42,955 nt of DNA from NCBI GenBank assembly GCA_004195635.1, contig PSPT01000019.1:1-42955 (forward strand), in the 5' to 3' direction. Shown here piece after piece: positions 16,648-26,577 of the stretch. A program made the translations under genes and the position numbers. The DNA comes from Methanobacteriota archaeon (GTDB taxonomy: Archaea > Thermoplasmatota > Poseidoniia > Poseidoniales > Poseidoniaceae). The notes under the pieces are model-generated. The model saw only the letters and a program-made list of their open reading frames with translations, did no database searches and was not told the DNA's origin. Every line of letters begins with the position of its first letter. Position 1 is the first letter of the stretch.

Positions 16648-17408
16648 CAAATAGTTTCCAATTTTTCCATCAATTCACTCAACACCTCACTTGCAAAACC
16701 AAGCACTGCTAAATTATCACCAGCAACTAGTTTAGCATTAGATGCCATTTTCCCTGCTAAATCATATGCACCTGCCTTGCCTTTCCATGAACCGCTATTT
16801 AGTAAATAACCAAGATTGCTTTCACTTAATTCTGCAACTTCAACAGTTGCAGATTCAACTCCATCACTTACAAATGCCCCGAATAATGTTGTGCCCGACC
16901 AAACAAGATGCCTCCTACCGGAGAGACGAATTAACATTCCAGCAGCGGATAATTCATCAGCAGGCTGCCCTAGTGCCGAAAAAGCATCATCTGGGTCGGC
17001 AACTAGAGTATCTGCTACAATGACAATCACATTTTCAATAGAAGTAGGTGGTGGAGGGGGTTTCACAATAACTGCAGGTTTCAAAGTATTACCTCCTTTC
17101 ATATTACCTCTAGATTTGATATCTGCGTCTTTGCTGTTTGGATGTTCGCAATCATTATTTCCCATCCAATGCCAAGATAGTTGCTCAATGCGGCCGAGAC
17201 TAACCTCTAACTTTGCTGTATTTGCCTTCTCATTAGTAATATGGGAAACCATCTCCTCAACAACAATTCCAGTAGGCACTGGAGTTTCCTCGCCAATTAA
17301 GGCGCAATGGGCAAACCAAACCGGCACTCCCTTCAGCATTTCTATAAGTACCTCAGTCCTTCTTTCTGAAGCAGAAGCCAACCAAACCCCCATTGACTTC
17401 TGTTGCAT
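16608..17408 (-). CDS. Divergent Maf-like nucleotide pyrophosphatase homologue with insertion
   Basis: Maf/YhdE proteins hydrolyse modified or canonical NTPs to monophosphates. The family hallmarks are LASASERR at the N-terminus (usual SxSPRR), IVIVADTLV with the catalytic-loop Asp, LSGRRHLVWSG, and GSWKGKAGAYDLAG near the C-terminus. Two conserved positions differ: the usual GKP after the ADT motif is GQP, and the usual YGIQG is YDLAG. About 55 extra residues (roughly positions 78-130, including PPPPPTS) lie before the ADT motif, so at 266 residues it is well over the usual 190-200. ATG 17408 is preferred over TTG 17429 because of a GGGGTGGG element just upstream. It may be a diverged enzyme with altered substrate or lost activity. 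Confidence 0.78.
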   Translation of the reverse strand: MQQKSMGVWLASASERRTEVLIEMLKGVPVWFAHCALIGEETPVPTGIVVEEMVSHITNEKANTAKLEVSLGRIEQLSWHWMGNNDCEHPNSKDADIKSRGNMKGGNTLKPAVIVKPPPPPTSIENVIVIVADTLVADPDDAFSALGQPADELSAAGMLIRLSGRRHLVWSGTTLFGAFVSDGVESATVEVAELSESNLGYLLNSGSWKGKAGAYDLAGKMASNAKLVAGDNLAVLGFASEVLSELMEKLETICHSSGSYSATKSL

Positions 17409-17603
17409 TAGCCCACCCCAATAGTGCAATCATTAAAGGGCGACCCTATTCAAGCACCCGATAATTTCTAATGATTTTTTATCAAAACCTCTCTTTTCTT
17501 AGACTATTATTGCACTATTTGTGCAAAAAAGTGATTATTATTTTGAAGCAGTTTGAGGGTCGGTTTCATATGTTTGAGTGAAGTGGAAGGAGTCGGTGGT
17601 TCA

Positions 17604-18323
17604 ATGACCAACGAGGGACGGATAGCAACCTATGTTGAAGGATTAGACGAAAGAATGCAAGGAGGGATACCTCGCAAGCACATCGTTTTAGTCGCCGGCT
17701 CAAGCGGTTCAATGAAGTCAACTCTAACATTCTCAATGCTTTATAATTCAGTATTGAATGACAATACCTCCGGTATTTATGTCACCTTGGAACAAGGCAA
17801 GGAAAGCCTACAAAGCCACATGGCGGGCATGGGCATGAACATTGATGACCCCAGAGTGCGAAATCGTATTGCAATTATTGACTTGGCTGGACTTAGAGTT
17901 CAACTTGATGAGCAAGGAATGTCTGGAAAGGTTGATTGGATGGGCCAACTTATCAAACAACTGACAAATTACCGCAAGAGTATTGGCTTTGAAGTTTTGA
18001 TTTTTGACTCGCTTGGAGCATTCTTCACACTAACAAAAATGGATAATCCTCGAGATGAAATTTTCCGCCTTTTTGAAGCGGTTCGCAATCTTGGCCTAAC
18101 TGCCTTCTTTATCTGTGAAATGACCGGAGAAGATCATAAGCAATTTGGTGAATACGGAGTTGAAGATTATCTTTCAGATGGAGTGATTCATTTGGTAATG
18201 GATAGACATGGTGATGAAGTAAAACGAAAGATGTCAATTGTAAAAATGCGCCATACAGAACACATGCTTGGGTACAAGCCTTTCAACTGGAAAAATTCTG
18301 ATAACCAATTTTCTATTCTTTGA
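17604..18323 (+). CDS. KaiC/RadA-superfamily ATPase, single domain (239 aa)
   Basis: Single RecA-fold domain of the KaiC/GvpD/RAD55 type. The Walker A motif is AGSSGSMKSTLTF (starting about residue 30; S-M-K-S-T in place of the usual G-K-T/S). The Walker B motif is VLIFDSLGAFF (about residue 130), and the N-terminus VEGLDERMQGGIPRKH is typical of KaiC-like proteins (LDxxLxGGIP). Archaeal solo KaiC-like proteins are thought to be signalling ATPases, and the target is unknown here. An upstream TTG (17553) would add a poor N-terminus; ATG 17604 is preferred. It is followed closely by the convergent glmS. Confidence 0.88.
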   Translation: MTNEGRIATYVEGLDERMQGGIPRKHIVLVAGSSGSMKSTLTFSMLYNSVLNDNTSGIYVTLEQGKESLQSHMAGMGMNIDDPRVRNRIAIIDLAGLRVQLDEQGMSGKVDWMGQLIKQLTNYRKSIGFEVLIFDSLGAFFTLTKMDNPRDEIFRLFEAVRNLGLTAFFICEMTGEDHKQFGEYGVEDYLSDGVIHLVMDRHGDEVKRKMSIVKMRHTEHMLGYKPFNWKNSDNQFSIL

Positions 18324-18349
18324 AAATTACTTAATCAACCAATGATAAT

Positions 18350-20170
18350 TTATTCAACAGTAACCGATTTTGCTAAGTTACGTGGTCGGTCAACATTTAA
18401 TCCGAGTTCTAATGCAGTGTGATAGGCAATTAATTGCAACGGCAAAACTGTCAGCATTGGACTTAGCAATGCGTCGGTATTTGGCACACTGATTGCAACA
18501 TCTGCTTCAGCGGCAATTTCGTCGCCTTCTTCACAAATTAAAATGATTTTCGCACCCCTTGCTTTACATTCATGTATTGCAGACAATACTTTCGGCTTTA
18601 ATTCATCATTCGGGCATATTACCACAACTGGGCTCCCTTCTTCCAATAATGCAATGGGTCCATGCTTCATTTCACCAGACGGATATGCTAAACAAGGGAT
18701 GTAGGCTAACTCCATCAGTTTTAATGCACCTTCTCTAGCAACTGGTGAGGATATTCCCCTGCCTAAAAACAAAACTGATTTTGCTCCTTTGATTATCTCA
18801 ACAGCATCCATAATTGGTCCTTGGTTGCTCAAATATTTGCCCACTTTATCAGGTATTTCGCGTAACCCTTTCACTAATTCTCTGCCATTTTGGCGCGAAA
18901 GTGTGCGTGAGCGGCCAATTTGAATTGCGAATAATGTAAGTGCAGCAATCATATTGGTGAAAGCCTTAGTTGAAGCAACCGCTTGTTCAGGACCGCTGTG
19001 AATATATGCACCAGCCCCACATTGCCTTGCAATAGAAGACCCAACTACATTTATTACACCCATTACGGTACCTCCTTTAGTCTGTATTTCTTTCACCGCT
19101 GAAAGAGTATCTGCAGTCTCACCGGATTGGCTAACGACAAAATAAAGACCCTTTGCATCAATAACAGGGTCATTATATCTGAATTCACTTGCAACATGAG
19201 CTAATGATGGAACTCTTGCTAACTTTTCTATCAATAACCGTCCAACTAATGCAGCATTTAATGCTGTGCCACAAGCAATAAGTCGTACATGTGGAATTGC
19301 CTGTAACTTCTTGGGAGATAATCTCAACCCACCAAGTCTACCATTACCATCAGAGAGGTTTGTTCTTCCAGAAATACATTGGCGTAAGGCATCGGGTTGT
19401 TCGTGGATTTCCTTTATCATGTAATGAGGATAATCGCCCAATTCGCTTTCCCCCCAGTCATCGTCTAAAATATGAATTGTAGGGTCAACTATTTTCCCAC
19501 TATTGCGAGAAGTCTTAACATCACCTGCAGTCAATACCGCTAACTCTCCATCTTCAAGATAAATCACCTTTTGTGTATGAGTAGTTAGTGCATGAGGGTC
19601 ACTGGCGATGAAAGTTTCATTTTCTCCGATTCCAATAACTAATGGAGAACCATTTCGTGCACAAACGATCTGCTCATAATCTGTGAATATGACACAAATC
19701 CCCCAAGTCCCACGGGCACGGCGTAATGTGCGACGAACTGCGGTAAGAGGTGCGGCTCCAGATTGAAATTCGAGATTAATCATATGAACTAGCACTTCAG
19801 AGTCTGTTTCTGATTTGAGAACTATCCCTCTTTTTATCAATTGATTTCTCAAAGCATTCGCATTTTCAATAATTCCATTATGAACAAGTGCCACCTTTCC
19901 ATCCTCAGATGTATGAGGGTGTGAATTGGCATCGGTAACGCCTCCATGGGTTGCCCATCGGGTGTGTGCAATCCCAATATTGCCTTTGACTGTTGCAGGT
20001 AAGATATTCTCTAACTCTATTACCATACCTACTTTCTTATAAATATCCAAGTCACCGTTTATTACCGCAATACCTGCTGAATCGTATCCCCTATATTCAA
20101 GCCTCCTTAACCCCGAAATAAGAAGAGGTGCGGCAGCACTTGGGCCAATATAACCGAAAATTCCACACAT
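18350..20170 (-). CDS. glmS: Glutamine-fructose-6-phosphate aminotransferase
   Basis: Makes glucosamine-6-phosphate from fructose-6-phosphate and glutamine, the entry step for UDP-GlcNAc and surface glycans; cytosolic. The ATG at 20170 exposes MCGIFGYIG, whose Cys2 is the N-terminal nucleophile of the glutaminase domain, followed by RLEYRGYDSAG and THGGVTDANSHPH. Two SIS isomerase domains follow, with VSQSGETADTLSA and LGRGISSPVAREGALKL, ending in PRNLAKSVTVE as in the family. The length (606 aa) is normal. A longer frame from 20206 would bury the catalytic Cys and is rejected. It begins 2 bp after the subtilase stop codon, so translation is likely coupled. Confidence 0.97.
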   Translation of the reverse strand: MCGIFGYIGPSAAAPLLISGLRRLEYRGYDSAGIAVINGDLDIYKKVGMVIELENILPATVKGNIGIAHTRWATHGGVTDANSHPHTSEDGKVALVHNGIIENANALRNQLIKRGIVLKSETDSEVLVHMINLEFQSGAAPLTAVRRTLRRARGTWGICVIFTDYEQIVCARNGSPLVIGIGENETFIASDPHALTTHTQKVIYLEDGELAVLTAGDVKTSRNSGKIVDPTIHILDDDWGESELGDYPHYMIKEIHEQPDALRQCISGRTNLSDGNGRLGGLRLSPKKLQAIPHVRLIACGTALNAALVGRLLIEKLARVPSLAHVASEFRYNDPVIDAKGLYFVVSQSGETADTLSAVKEIQTKGGTVMGVINVVGSSIARQCGAGAYIHSGPEQAVASTKAFTNMIAALTLFAIQIGRSRTLSRQNGRELVKGLREIPDKVGKYLSNQGPIMDAVEIIKGAKSVLFLGRGISSPVAREGALKLMELAYIPCLAYPSGEMKHGPIALLEEGSPVVVICPNDELKPKVLSAIHECKARGAKIILICEEGDEIAAEADVAISVPNTDALLSPMLTVLPLQLIAYHTALELGLNVDRPRNLAKSVTVE

Positions 20171-20172
20171 GA

Positions 20173-23100
20173 TTACAACTCCAAGTTGTTTCCGCACATT
20201 GGACAAGGGACTCGTTTGAGATTTGAATCCTTTACTGTGAAATGTATCTCACAATCAGTACAATTTGCTTGACGTTCAATATCTAAAGTTGGTAAGGCGG
20301 GCAAACCCGGCAGTAGAGGGGCACCAAGGCCATCCGCCAAGGGAGGCAAACCTAATTCACTTGGAGAAGGTGGTAATCCAGGCAGTGGAGGAAGGCCAGT
20401 GTCTATTGAAGAACCGTTGATTGGTGGTAATTGGCTCAGGGTCGGCAAAGGCGGAAGAGGCAAAGGCAATGGGGCGTCGGAATTAATTCCGACTGGACTT
20501 GGTGGTAAATCCAATGGTGGTAAATCCAATGGTGGTAAATCAGCAAGTAATGCCTCATTTTCAGATTTTTGGAGTCTTGCCATGCGCCGCTTCAAGCGAT
20601 TACTTGCGCCTTCTTGCTGAGCCGCTTCTTTCAAAGAATCAGCAAGGCTAATTTCCTCTTCATCAGGGTCATATGCCGGCAAAGAACTGACTTCAACTAC
20701 TTCAGCATCCAAATCAATAGCAACTTTGATTTCATTCTCCAATAATTCAATATCTTCAATCACCATCTTCTCAATATTCAAATCGGCTACAATTTCAACC
20801 ATTTCAGTTTCCATTTCCTTTCCCTTCTTGATGACAATTACTACCATTAACAAGATTACAATGAACACTGCAAGCAAACTAAGAGCAATCTTTTCTTGCA
20901 TCGCCCGATCGCCTGGCAGAGGGTCGAGAATGAGATTTAGAAGATTCCAATTTGAATCTTCATCATCATTATTGCTTGTAGGGTCTACCAAACTATGAAT
21001 GTAAAAACCACCGCCAAGCGACCAAAGCAAGAAATGGGTATCCCCTTCAATAATATCTGCTGCAAAGAAGTGCCCTTCAACCAATGCAGTTGAAAACCCA
21101 ACTTGCTCATTAGACATTAATCCATAATGAACTTCTGGACCGAGGAAGCCAACAGTATCAAAGAATACTTGTACGCCACTCTTTAAACTGACGATTGAAA
21201 GACCGGACATCCCTGGCGCTAGATAATCTTCAGGTTCATCTATCGACCATGCAGTATCGGTCACCACATACTTGAGGCGGGCAGCACTACCAGTTCCATC
21301 TCTCCATCCTGCAAATAATACATCTTTTCCATCAATAACTTCAACTTTTAATTGAGGCAATGAGGCATTGTCTCCAACAACTGCTTGGAATGACCAGGGT
21401 GCAGAACCGATTTCGCCATGAGAATAAAACAGCCCAACTCTACTTATTCCAGTTCCATCATCACGCATTGATTCATACAAAATGTGAATTTTTTCTTCAC
21501 CTATTGCTACTACGGGTGAGTCTCCTACATGCGAGGAAATATCTGCATTCTGAATAACTCCACCCTCAAACAACCAATTATCCGCTGAAGTTGGATTAGT
21601 AGTTGAGAGCAAAAAGACATTGGTTACATCCTTATACGAACCTGCAGTTGCAATATCACGATGATAACCAGCAATTACTACTTGATCATCCTTCCTCGCC
21701 ATACTCAAGCCCCAATAACTACCCTCTGATGCTTTCAAGGGCTGAGTAAGCGATTGAATGATTGCCATACTCCCATAATCATCCACGGTAGTGAAAGCAA
21801 CATCATGTAATACATAACCATCTAAACTAATTGTTCTTCTTGTCCAAACCACAAAAGTTGTTCCATCACCAGCGCTAAGAATTGCTGCTTCGCCGGCAAA
21901 ATTACTCTCAATAAGTGTATCTCCGGGCATAGTAAAAGCCTTAGAAACAATCCGAAGATGAAGTTCATCATCCCTTGTAGTAAGTAAATGACCTACATTA
22001 TCAGCAGCAGCATAACCTAAAGGAACTTCATCATCCAAAATATCCAATTGAGTAGGTGCGCCAAGAAGTTCAACCTCATCAAAAATCACAAAAGTTATTG
22101 CTTGGTTATTAGATGTGTCATTCTCCACTTCAACATTTGCACTAATTCTAAATTTACGCACCATTGGGTCTTCCAAATCGGGCCCAACTGCTATTTGATG
22201 ACTATGAAAAGAAGTTGTTATTGTTGAGCCGGGAATAATTCCAACAATAGATTCATCAATTAATTGCCAGCCACCGCCAACCCCTTCTACAAATTCTTCA
22301 GTATTAATTTGAACTCCGGTTGCATCCTGTTGGCCAACATTTTCAACTCTAATTGTCATTGTAAAACCATCGCCGGGATAAGGTATTTGCGGATTAGTAT
22401 TTATTCCACTACTGCGGACAACTAAAGCAATTTCATCAGGTCTCTCATTAACAGTAAAATCAAATGAATAATAATTATTTGAACTATCCGAATCCTCGTA
22501 AACTCCGGTCGGATCAATTGCCAAAGTCAAGCTCACATCGCCAACAACTTCAGGCATCCAATTCCAAAAGACCACGCGCTGAATTTCACCTCGTCGCATT
22601 GATGGCACCACTTGTTCCATCACTTGAGATCCTGTGGAAAGACGAACTATTACCTCATCAACATCTTTATCGCCATTATTTACTACATCTGCATGAACTT
22701 CGACAATTTGTTGCAAAAAGGCATCGCCAGAGGGAAGTCCATCGACCAATGTTTGCACGCCACCGGAGATTTGTAAGTCCGGCGTTGGAGGCACATTATT
22801 GATATTGAAGGACCTGCGGACTTCGCCGCTTACATATCCACTTTGATTCAATAATCGAACGGAGAGGCGATGATTACCATCAGTTGTTGCCGTTGAATCC
22901 CATGTGCCAGACCAAGAGCCATCATCGTAAGTTGATGATGAAATTCCAGTTATGGACTCCCATTCCTCATTGTCCACGCGCAACTCTATTGCGGAAACTT
23001 CAATCCCTTCCCACATCCCTTCTAATACTGCATCTCCGACAATTGGGTCATGCCCAGAAGGTGAGGTGAAGGATAATTCATGCATTGCTGGACGAACTGA

Positions 23101-25254
23101 AACGAATACTGAGGTTGATGAGGTTTGAGTAGAATCTACAGCACGAATTTCTACCCATGCACCATTACCTTCATCTACCCAAGATTCTTTAGGAGAAAAA
23201 TCAATGAACCAATTTTCAAGATTACCTGCTCTTGCCCAGTCAACAAGAGTAGTAGAAGTGCCTCTGGTTATTCTTGCCTCAACATGATCCCAAGTTTGAT
23301 TCCCACTGGTGTTTAATGTACCATAGACACGGTTTATGGTTCCGACTACAAACCAAGTACCATTTGTCGGACCTCCTACTTCCAAAACTTCTCCAGTTCC
23401 GTTAGATGTTGGAGGCGGATCGGTCCCGCCACCCCCGCCACCTGTGCTATTTTCATCGTCACAAGGCAGGCTCAAAATCGCATCAATATAGCAAGCAACA
23501 TTTGCCAAACCATATCCCCAATCTTCATTCCATCTGTCGTTAACATCGGTTTCCGAAGGAGTTCCTTTTAATTCACTATTGTTTTGAATAATATCCTTGA
23601 TTTGAAAATGGTCCAAGGTTGGATTTGCAGATAGCATTATTGCCGCTAAACCCGCCACAAGAGGGGTAGACATACTGGTCCCATCTTTTTCTTCATAGGA
23701 ATCTTCTGCCATTGGCCGAGGCGTCCCCGGAATACTTGACCCAGTTGCTGCCGATACGGACATAATGCCAGAACCTGGCGCTCCAACCGTCGGTTTCAAT
23801 TCATCCCATTCATCATCATCACCATCGTCTTCACGTGGCCCAGAATTAGAGTAAGATGCGATAATATCATCCTCACGATCTATAGTGCCCCGATTATTTA
23901 CGGCGGCAACTGCTATTGAATGGTCTGCACTTGCAGGACTTGGAACTCTTCTCGTTCCGTCATTACCCATTGCAATAACAACAACAATTCCCTCCTCAGC
24001 AGCACGATTAACGAGACGGGCTTCTGCGCCACTTCCGTTATCTCCTGTATCATCTGGATTGAGAGGACTTCCCACGGTACCAAATGACATTGAAGCAACT
24101 TGAATTCCATTACTCGAAGCATTATTACCCCAATCTTTTTCTCTATTTTGTATCATCCATTCTATTCCTGAATAGGAATATTGTGAATTAGTACCACCTG
24201 CATCGGTGAGGACTTTGATATCAACGAGATAAGCACCAGGTGCTGCTCCTTGGTTTAGTCTCGTCGAATCACCAGTGCCAACTGCAATTCCTGCGCAATG
24301 GGAACCATGACCTTGCCCATCATCTGGATCTTCGGTTCCGTCCGTTCGACTTCCAGAGGAAGTGGCATCATATCCGGCAACCCATTTTGGGTCGTCGTAA
24401 CTTGAGGTGTCAAGATCTGGCTCATCATTTTGGTCATCGAAATCATTTAGCGAGCGATGCTCATTATCAATTCCTGTATCGAGAACTGCTACCACAACTC
24501 CATCGCCGCGATAACCACGAGTATGCGCTTCTCCGAAGTACAACTCACTGTCAACTGCAAGAACGGAAGCAGAGGCTGTATCGAGGAAGGGGTGCATTAC
24601 ATTTTGATTTTCAATTACTACTACACCGGGTATAGTCCACAAGTCAAACAATGCGCTGACTGGTACTTTGTCAACTGCAATTGCATCCAAATACTGCATT
24701 GGTTTCCACCAAGCAGTAGCAGATTCTGTTGCATCCGCTGAAGTAATATTACTTTCAATAGAATCACCGGTCCAACCATGCATGAATAAGACTTGGCGGA
24801 CTGCACTCAATTCTTCAAGGCCCGGATGCCAAGCAAAATCAATTGTGATTGCAACTGTCTTGCGGCCATCAGGGCCAATTTCGGCAGTAGGAGATTCGGA
24901 TTCAAATTGACCAGAAATAATTCTCTGAAGGCGGTCATCCATTCCATTCCAATCCTTATCGGGACCATATGCATTCCACCAACCCCATTCTTCCTCCGCA
25001 TATTTACCATCGCGTTGAATATTTCTTTCAGGGGTAGAGCAAACTTCGTCACCGCACATCAATGGAGGCAAACCCTCAATTAAGATTGGAGAAGAATCCC
25101 ATGCCAAATTTTCTTCTGCTGAGGATGATGGAATAGCGTCATGCGAGGACGAGGTTAGTGCAGAAGCACCTATTGCAAGGTCGGCAGATAGTAAAATAAG
25201 CAACACAAAGAGTGAAACCAATGAGCGCGAAGAGGAGGTTCTAGTCATAAGCAT
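20173..25254 (-). CDS. Giant membrane-anchored subtilase (S8) with C-terminal zinc ribbon (1693 aa)
   Basis: A signal peptide (about residues 10-30, LVSLFVLLILLSADLAIGASA) is followed by a prodomain-like region. The S8 serine protease domain has its triad in VVVAVLDTGID (Asp, about residue 255), GQGHGSHCAG (His, about 316) and DGTSMSTPLVAG (Ser, about 525). A Gly-rich linker, Ig-like domains, a CARDB-like segment (DSDSSNNYYSFDF) and a beta-rich region follow. One membrane helix lies near residues 1455-1478 (LLAVFIVILLMVVIVIKKGK). The cytoplasmic tail has an acidic part and Pro/Leu-rich repeats (LPPLD), and ends in a zinc ribbon with CTDC and CPMC. The protease should act outside the membrane while the ribbon is inside. 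It lies between rhomboid and glmS on one strand. Confidence 0.93.
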   Translation of the reverse strand: MLMTRTSSSRSLVSLFVLLILLSADLAIGASALTSSSHDAIPSSSAEENLAWDSSPILIEGLPPLMCGDEVCSTPERNIQRDGKYAEEEWGWWNAYGPDKDWNGMDDRLQRIISGQFESESPTAEIGPDGRKTVAITIDFAWHPGLEELSAVRQVLFMHGWTGDSIESNITSADATESATAWWKPMQYLDAIAVDKVPVSALFDLWTIPGVVVIENQNVMHPFLDTASASVLAVDSELYFGEAHTRGYRGDGVVVAVLDTGIDNEHRSLNDFDDQNDEPDLDTSSYDDPKWVAGYDATSSGSRTDGTEDPDDGQGHGSHCAGIAVGTGDSTRLNQGAAPGAYLVDIKVLTDAGGTNSQYSYSGIEWMIQNREKDWGNNASSNGIQVASMSFGTVGSPLNPDDTGDNGSGAEARLVNRAAEEGIVVVIAMGNDGTRRVPSPASADHSIAVAAVNNRGTIDREDDIIASYSNSGPREDDGDDDEWDELKPTVGAPGSGIMSVSAATGSSIPGTPRPMAEDSYEEKDGTSMSTPLVAGLAAIMLSANPTLDHFQIKDIIQNNSELKGTPSETDVNDRWNEDWGYGLANVACYIDAILSLPCDDENSTGGGGGGTDPPPTSNGTGEVLEVGGPTNGTWFVVGTINRVYGTLNTSGNQTWDHVEARITRGTSTTLVDWARAGNLENWFIDFSPKESWVDEGNGAWVEIRAVDSTQTSSTSVFVSVRPAMHELSFTSPSGHDPIVGDAVLEGMWEGIEVSAIELRVDNEEWESITGISSSTYDDGSWSGTWDSTATTDGNHRLSVRLLNQSGYVSGEVRRSFNINNVPPTPDLQISGGVQTLVDGLPSGDAFLQQIVEVHADVVNNGDKDVDEVIVRLSTGSQVMEQVVPSMRRGEIQRVVFWNWMPEVVGDVSLTLAIDPTGVYEDSDSSNNYYSFDFTVNERPDEIALVVRSSGINTNPQIPYPGDGFTMTIRVENVGQQDATGVQINTEEFVEGVGGGWQLIDESIVGIIPGSTITTSFHSHQIAVGPDLEDPMVRKFRISANVEVENDTSNNQAITFVIFDEVELLGAPTQLDILDDEVPLGYAAADNVGHLLTTRDDELHLRIVSKAFTMPGDTLIESNFAGEAAILSAGDGTTFVVWTRRTISLDGYVLHDVAFTTVDDYGSMAIIQSLTQPLKASEGSYWGLSMARKDDQVVIAGYHRDIATAGSYKDVTNVFLLSTTNPTSADNWLFEGGVIQNADISSHVGDSPVVAIGEEKIHILYESMRDDGTGISRVGLFYSHGEIGSAPWSFQAVVGDNASLPQLKVEVIDGKDVLFAGWRDGTGSAARLKYVVTDTAWSIDEPEDYLAPGMSGLSIVSLKSGVQVFFDTVGFLGPEVHYGLMSNEQVGFSTALVEGHFFAADIIEGDTHFLLWSLGGGFYIHSLVDPTSNNDDEDSNWNLLNLILDPLPGDRAMQEKIALSLLAVFIVILLMVVIVIKKGKEMETEMVEIVADLNIEKMVIEDIELLENEIKVAIDLDAEVVEVSSLPAYDPDEEEISLADSLKEAAQQEGASNRLKRRMARLQKSENEALLADLPPLDLPPLDLPPSPVGINSDAPLPLPLPPLPTLSQLPPINGSSIDTGLPPLPGLPPSPSELGLPPLADGLGAPLLPGLPALPTLDIERQANCTDCEIHFTVKDSNLKRVPCPMCGNNLEL
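20511..20545. repeat. 15-bp direct repeats in the subtilase tail
   Basis: GGTGGTAAATCCAAT is repeated about 2.5 times in tandem and encodes consecutive DLPPL units in the Pro-rich cytoplasmic tail of the subtilase. This is local slippage-type repetition. Confidence 0.7.
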
Positions 25255-25307
25255 GGCTTCACCACAAACCCCACCAACAGTAAGTCAGCCATGAAGGTTA
25301 CCCGTCT

Positions 25308-25322
25308 CCGCCCTACGGGCGG
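25308..25322 (-). terminator. GC-rich hairpin between rhomboid and subtilase genes
   Basis: CCGCCC (25308-25313) and GGGCGG (25317-25322) form a perfect 6-bp stem with a 3-nt loop, in the 111-bp spacer after the rhomboid stop. No T tract follows it on the minus strand, so it may equally be a 5' leader structure of the subtilase mRNA. Confidence 0.35.
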
Positions 25323-25365
25323 GATAATAAAAGAGGTGAAATGAACAACCGTTCAAACCATTTTC

Positions 25366-26436
25366 TTAGGGCCAAATCAAATGAGACTTGTCACTTTGGC
25401 AAATAACTTGAGGTACTTCGCCTTCGCCAATTAATGCTAATTCACTTGAGCAAATGGGGCACATGGCCGTAGTTGATAATTTGTCTAACCATGCTTCACG
25501 CGTTTCTATTTCATCGCCTTCACTTCGCAATTTATCTAGTATTCGCTGAACATCACTACTAACTTCATCATCGCCTTCAGCCCATGGGTCGAGGCTCACA
25601 TCACCCATTCTCATTTTTCGACCTGCTCTGACGGCATTAACAATACTTGATTCGTTCGGGCCAGAATCACGAGAAAAAGGTTGGACTGGCCCACTCCAAG
25701 CGAGGCGGCGCCCAGCAAAAGCACCAAAGAAAAACCCACCAATATGTGCGCCGTGTGCTACACCTGACCAGTCGTTTAATCCGTAAACCATGTAGGCTCG
25801 GCCGAGTTCAATCATTATGTAAATACCTGCGATTATTTCAACCGGCCAAGGGCGAATTATTATCAAGGGAAATTCAATTTTATCTTTTGGCCAGCATGCA
25901 ATATAACAACCGAGTAAACCGTATGCTGCACCACTGGCACCCCATGCCATCCACGCAGTGCCACCGAGGAAATATTGAGCCAACCACCAAGTAAGCGAAC
26001 CGCCAATTGCACTAAAAATGAAGACGACCATAAAGCGCCACCTCCCTAAACGTTGTTCAAGTGGAACACCAACTAGGGCTATGATTAGACAATTCCCAAG
26101 TACATGTGTGTAATTTCCAATATCGTGCAACCAAGCCGATGAAAGAAGGCGATACCACTCAAAGATGTTGTCGGTGAGTTTTAAATTCATCGCAAAAATT
26201 GCGTCTGGACGGAGATGAAAAATCTGCCCACTCCACACATATGAGGATAACATTTGCACGATAAAACCAAACAATAGGGAAATAACAGTTGCCATGGCAA
26301 TACTTGTGTCGGTTTTTCTTGACCAAATATAGGGGCCGATTACTGCGCTAACCCATAGGATAAAGAAAATAATAGTCACTGAATTCCAGTAAACTGTATC
26401 CATCCAAAAGGGAATCTCTAGCGTAAACACTTGCAT
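25366..26436 (-). CDS. Rhomboid-family intramembrane protease with C-terminal Cys/His motif
   Basis: Polytopic membrane protein (356 aa) with the rhomboid catalytic elements. An Asn-containing helix (THVLGNCLIIALVG) is followed by the nucleophile loop GASGAAYGLLG (Ser), and the catalytic His lies in AHGAHIGGFFFGAFAG. Rhomboids cleave membrane-spanning substrates within the bilayer, so the single-helix surface proteins nearby are conceivable targets (inference). After the last helix a charged cytoplasmic extension of about 100 residues ends with CPICSSELALIGE and VICQSDKSH, which look like a small zinc-binding knuckle. The ATG at 26436 faces the divergent ccmA-ccmB promoter region. Confidence 0.9.
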   Translation of the reverse strand: MQVFTLEIPFWMDTVYWNSVTIIFFILWVSAVIGPYIWSRKTDTSIAMATVISLLFGFIVQMLSSYVWSGQIFHLRPDAIFAMNLKLTDNIFEWYRLLSSAWLHDIGNYTHVLGNCLIIALVGVPLEQRLGRWRFMVVFIFSAIGGSLTWWLAQYFLGGTAWMAWGASGAAYGLLGCYIACWPKDKIEFPLIIIRPWPVEIIAGIYIMIELGRAYMVYGLNDWSGVAHGAHIGGFFFGAFAGRRLAWSGPVQPFSRDSGPNESSIVNAVRAGRKMRMGDVSLDPWAEGDDEVSSDVQRILDKLRSEGDEIETREAWLDKLSTTAMCPICSSELALIGEGEVPQVICQSDKSHLIWP

Positions 26437-26577
26437 TCCTCTATCCCTTTGGTAGAAGTTCTACTTCATGAAGTTCGCCGATTATTATTACATGTGATAG
26501 GGAAAAGTGGAATTTGGCTAGGGCCAGACCTTGTGAATAACCGAATCATTGAACCACAAAGACGGGGTCCGACCAAC

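Noticed and set aside
22464-22802. Plus-strand ORF of 112 codons within the subtilase gene
   Set aside because: His/Arg/Leu-rich antisense shadow of the subtilase, without a start signal or domain.
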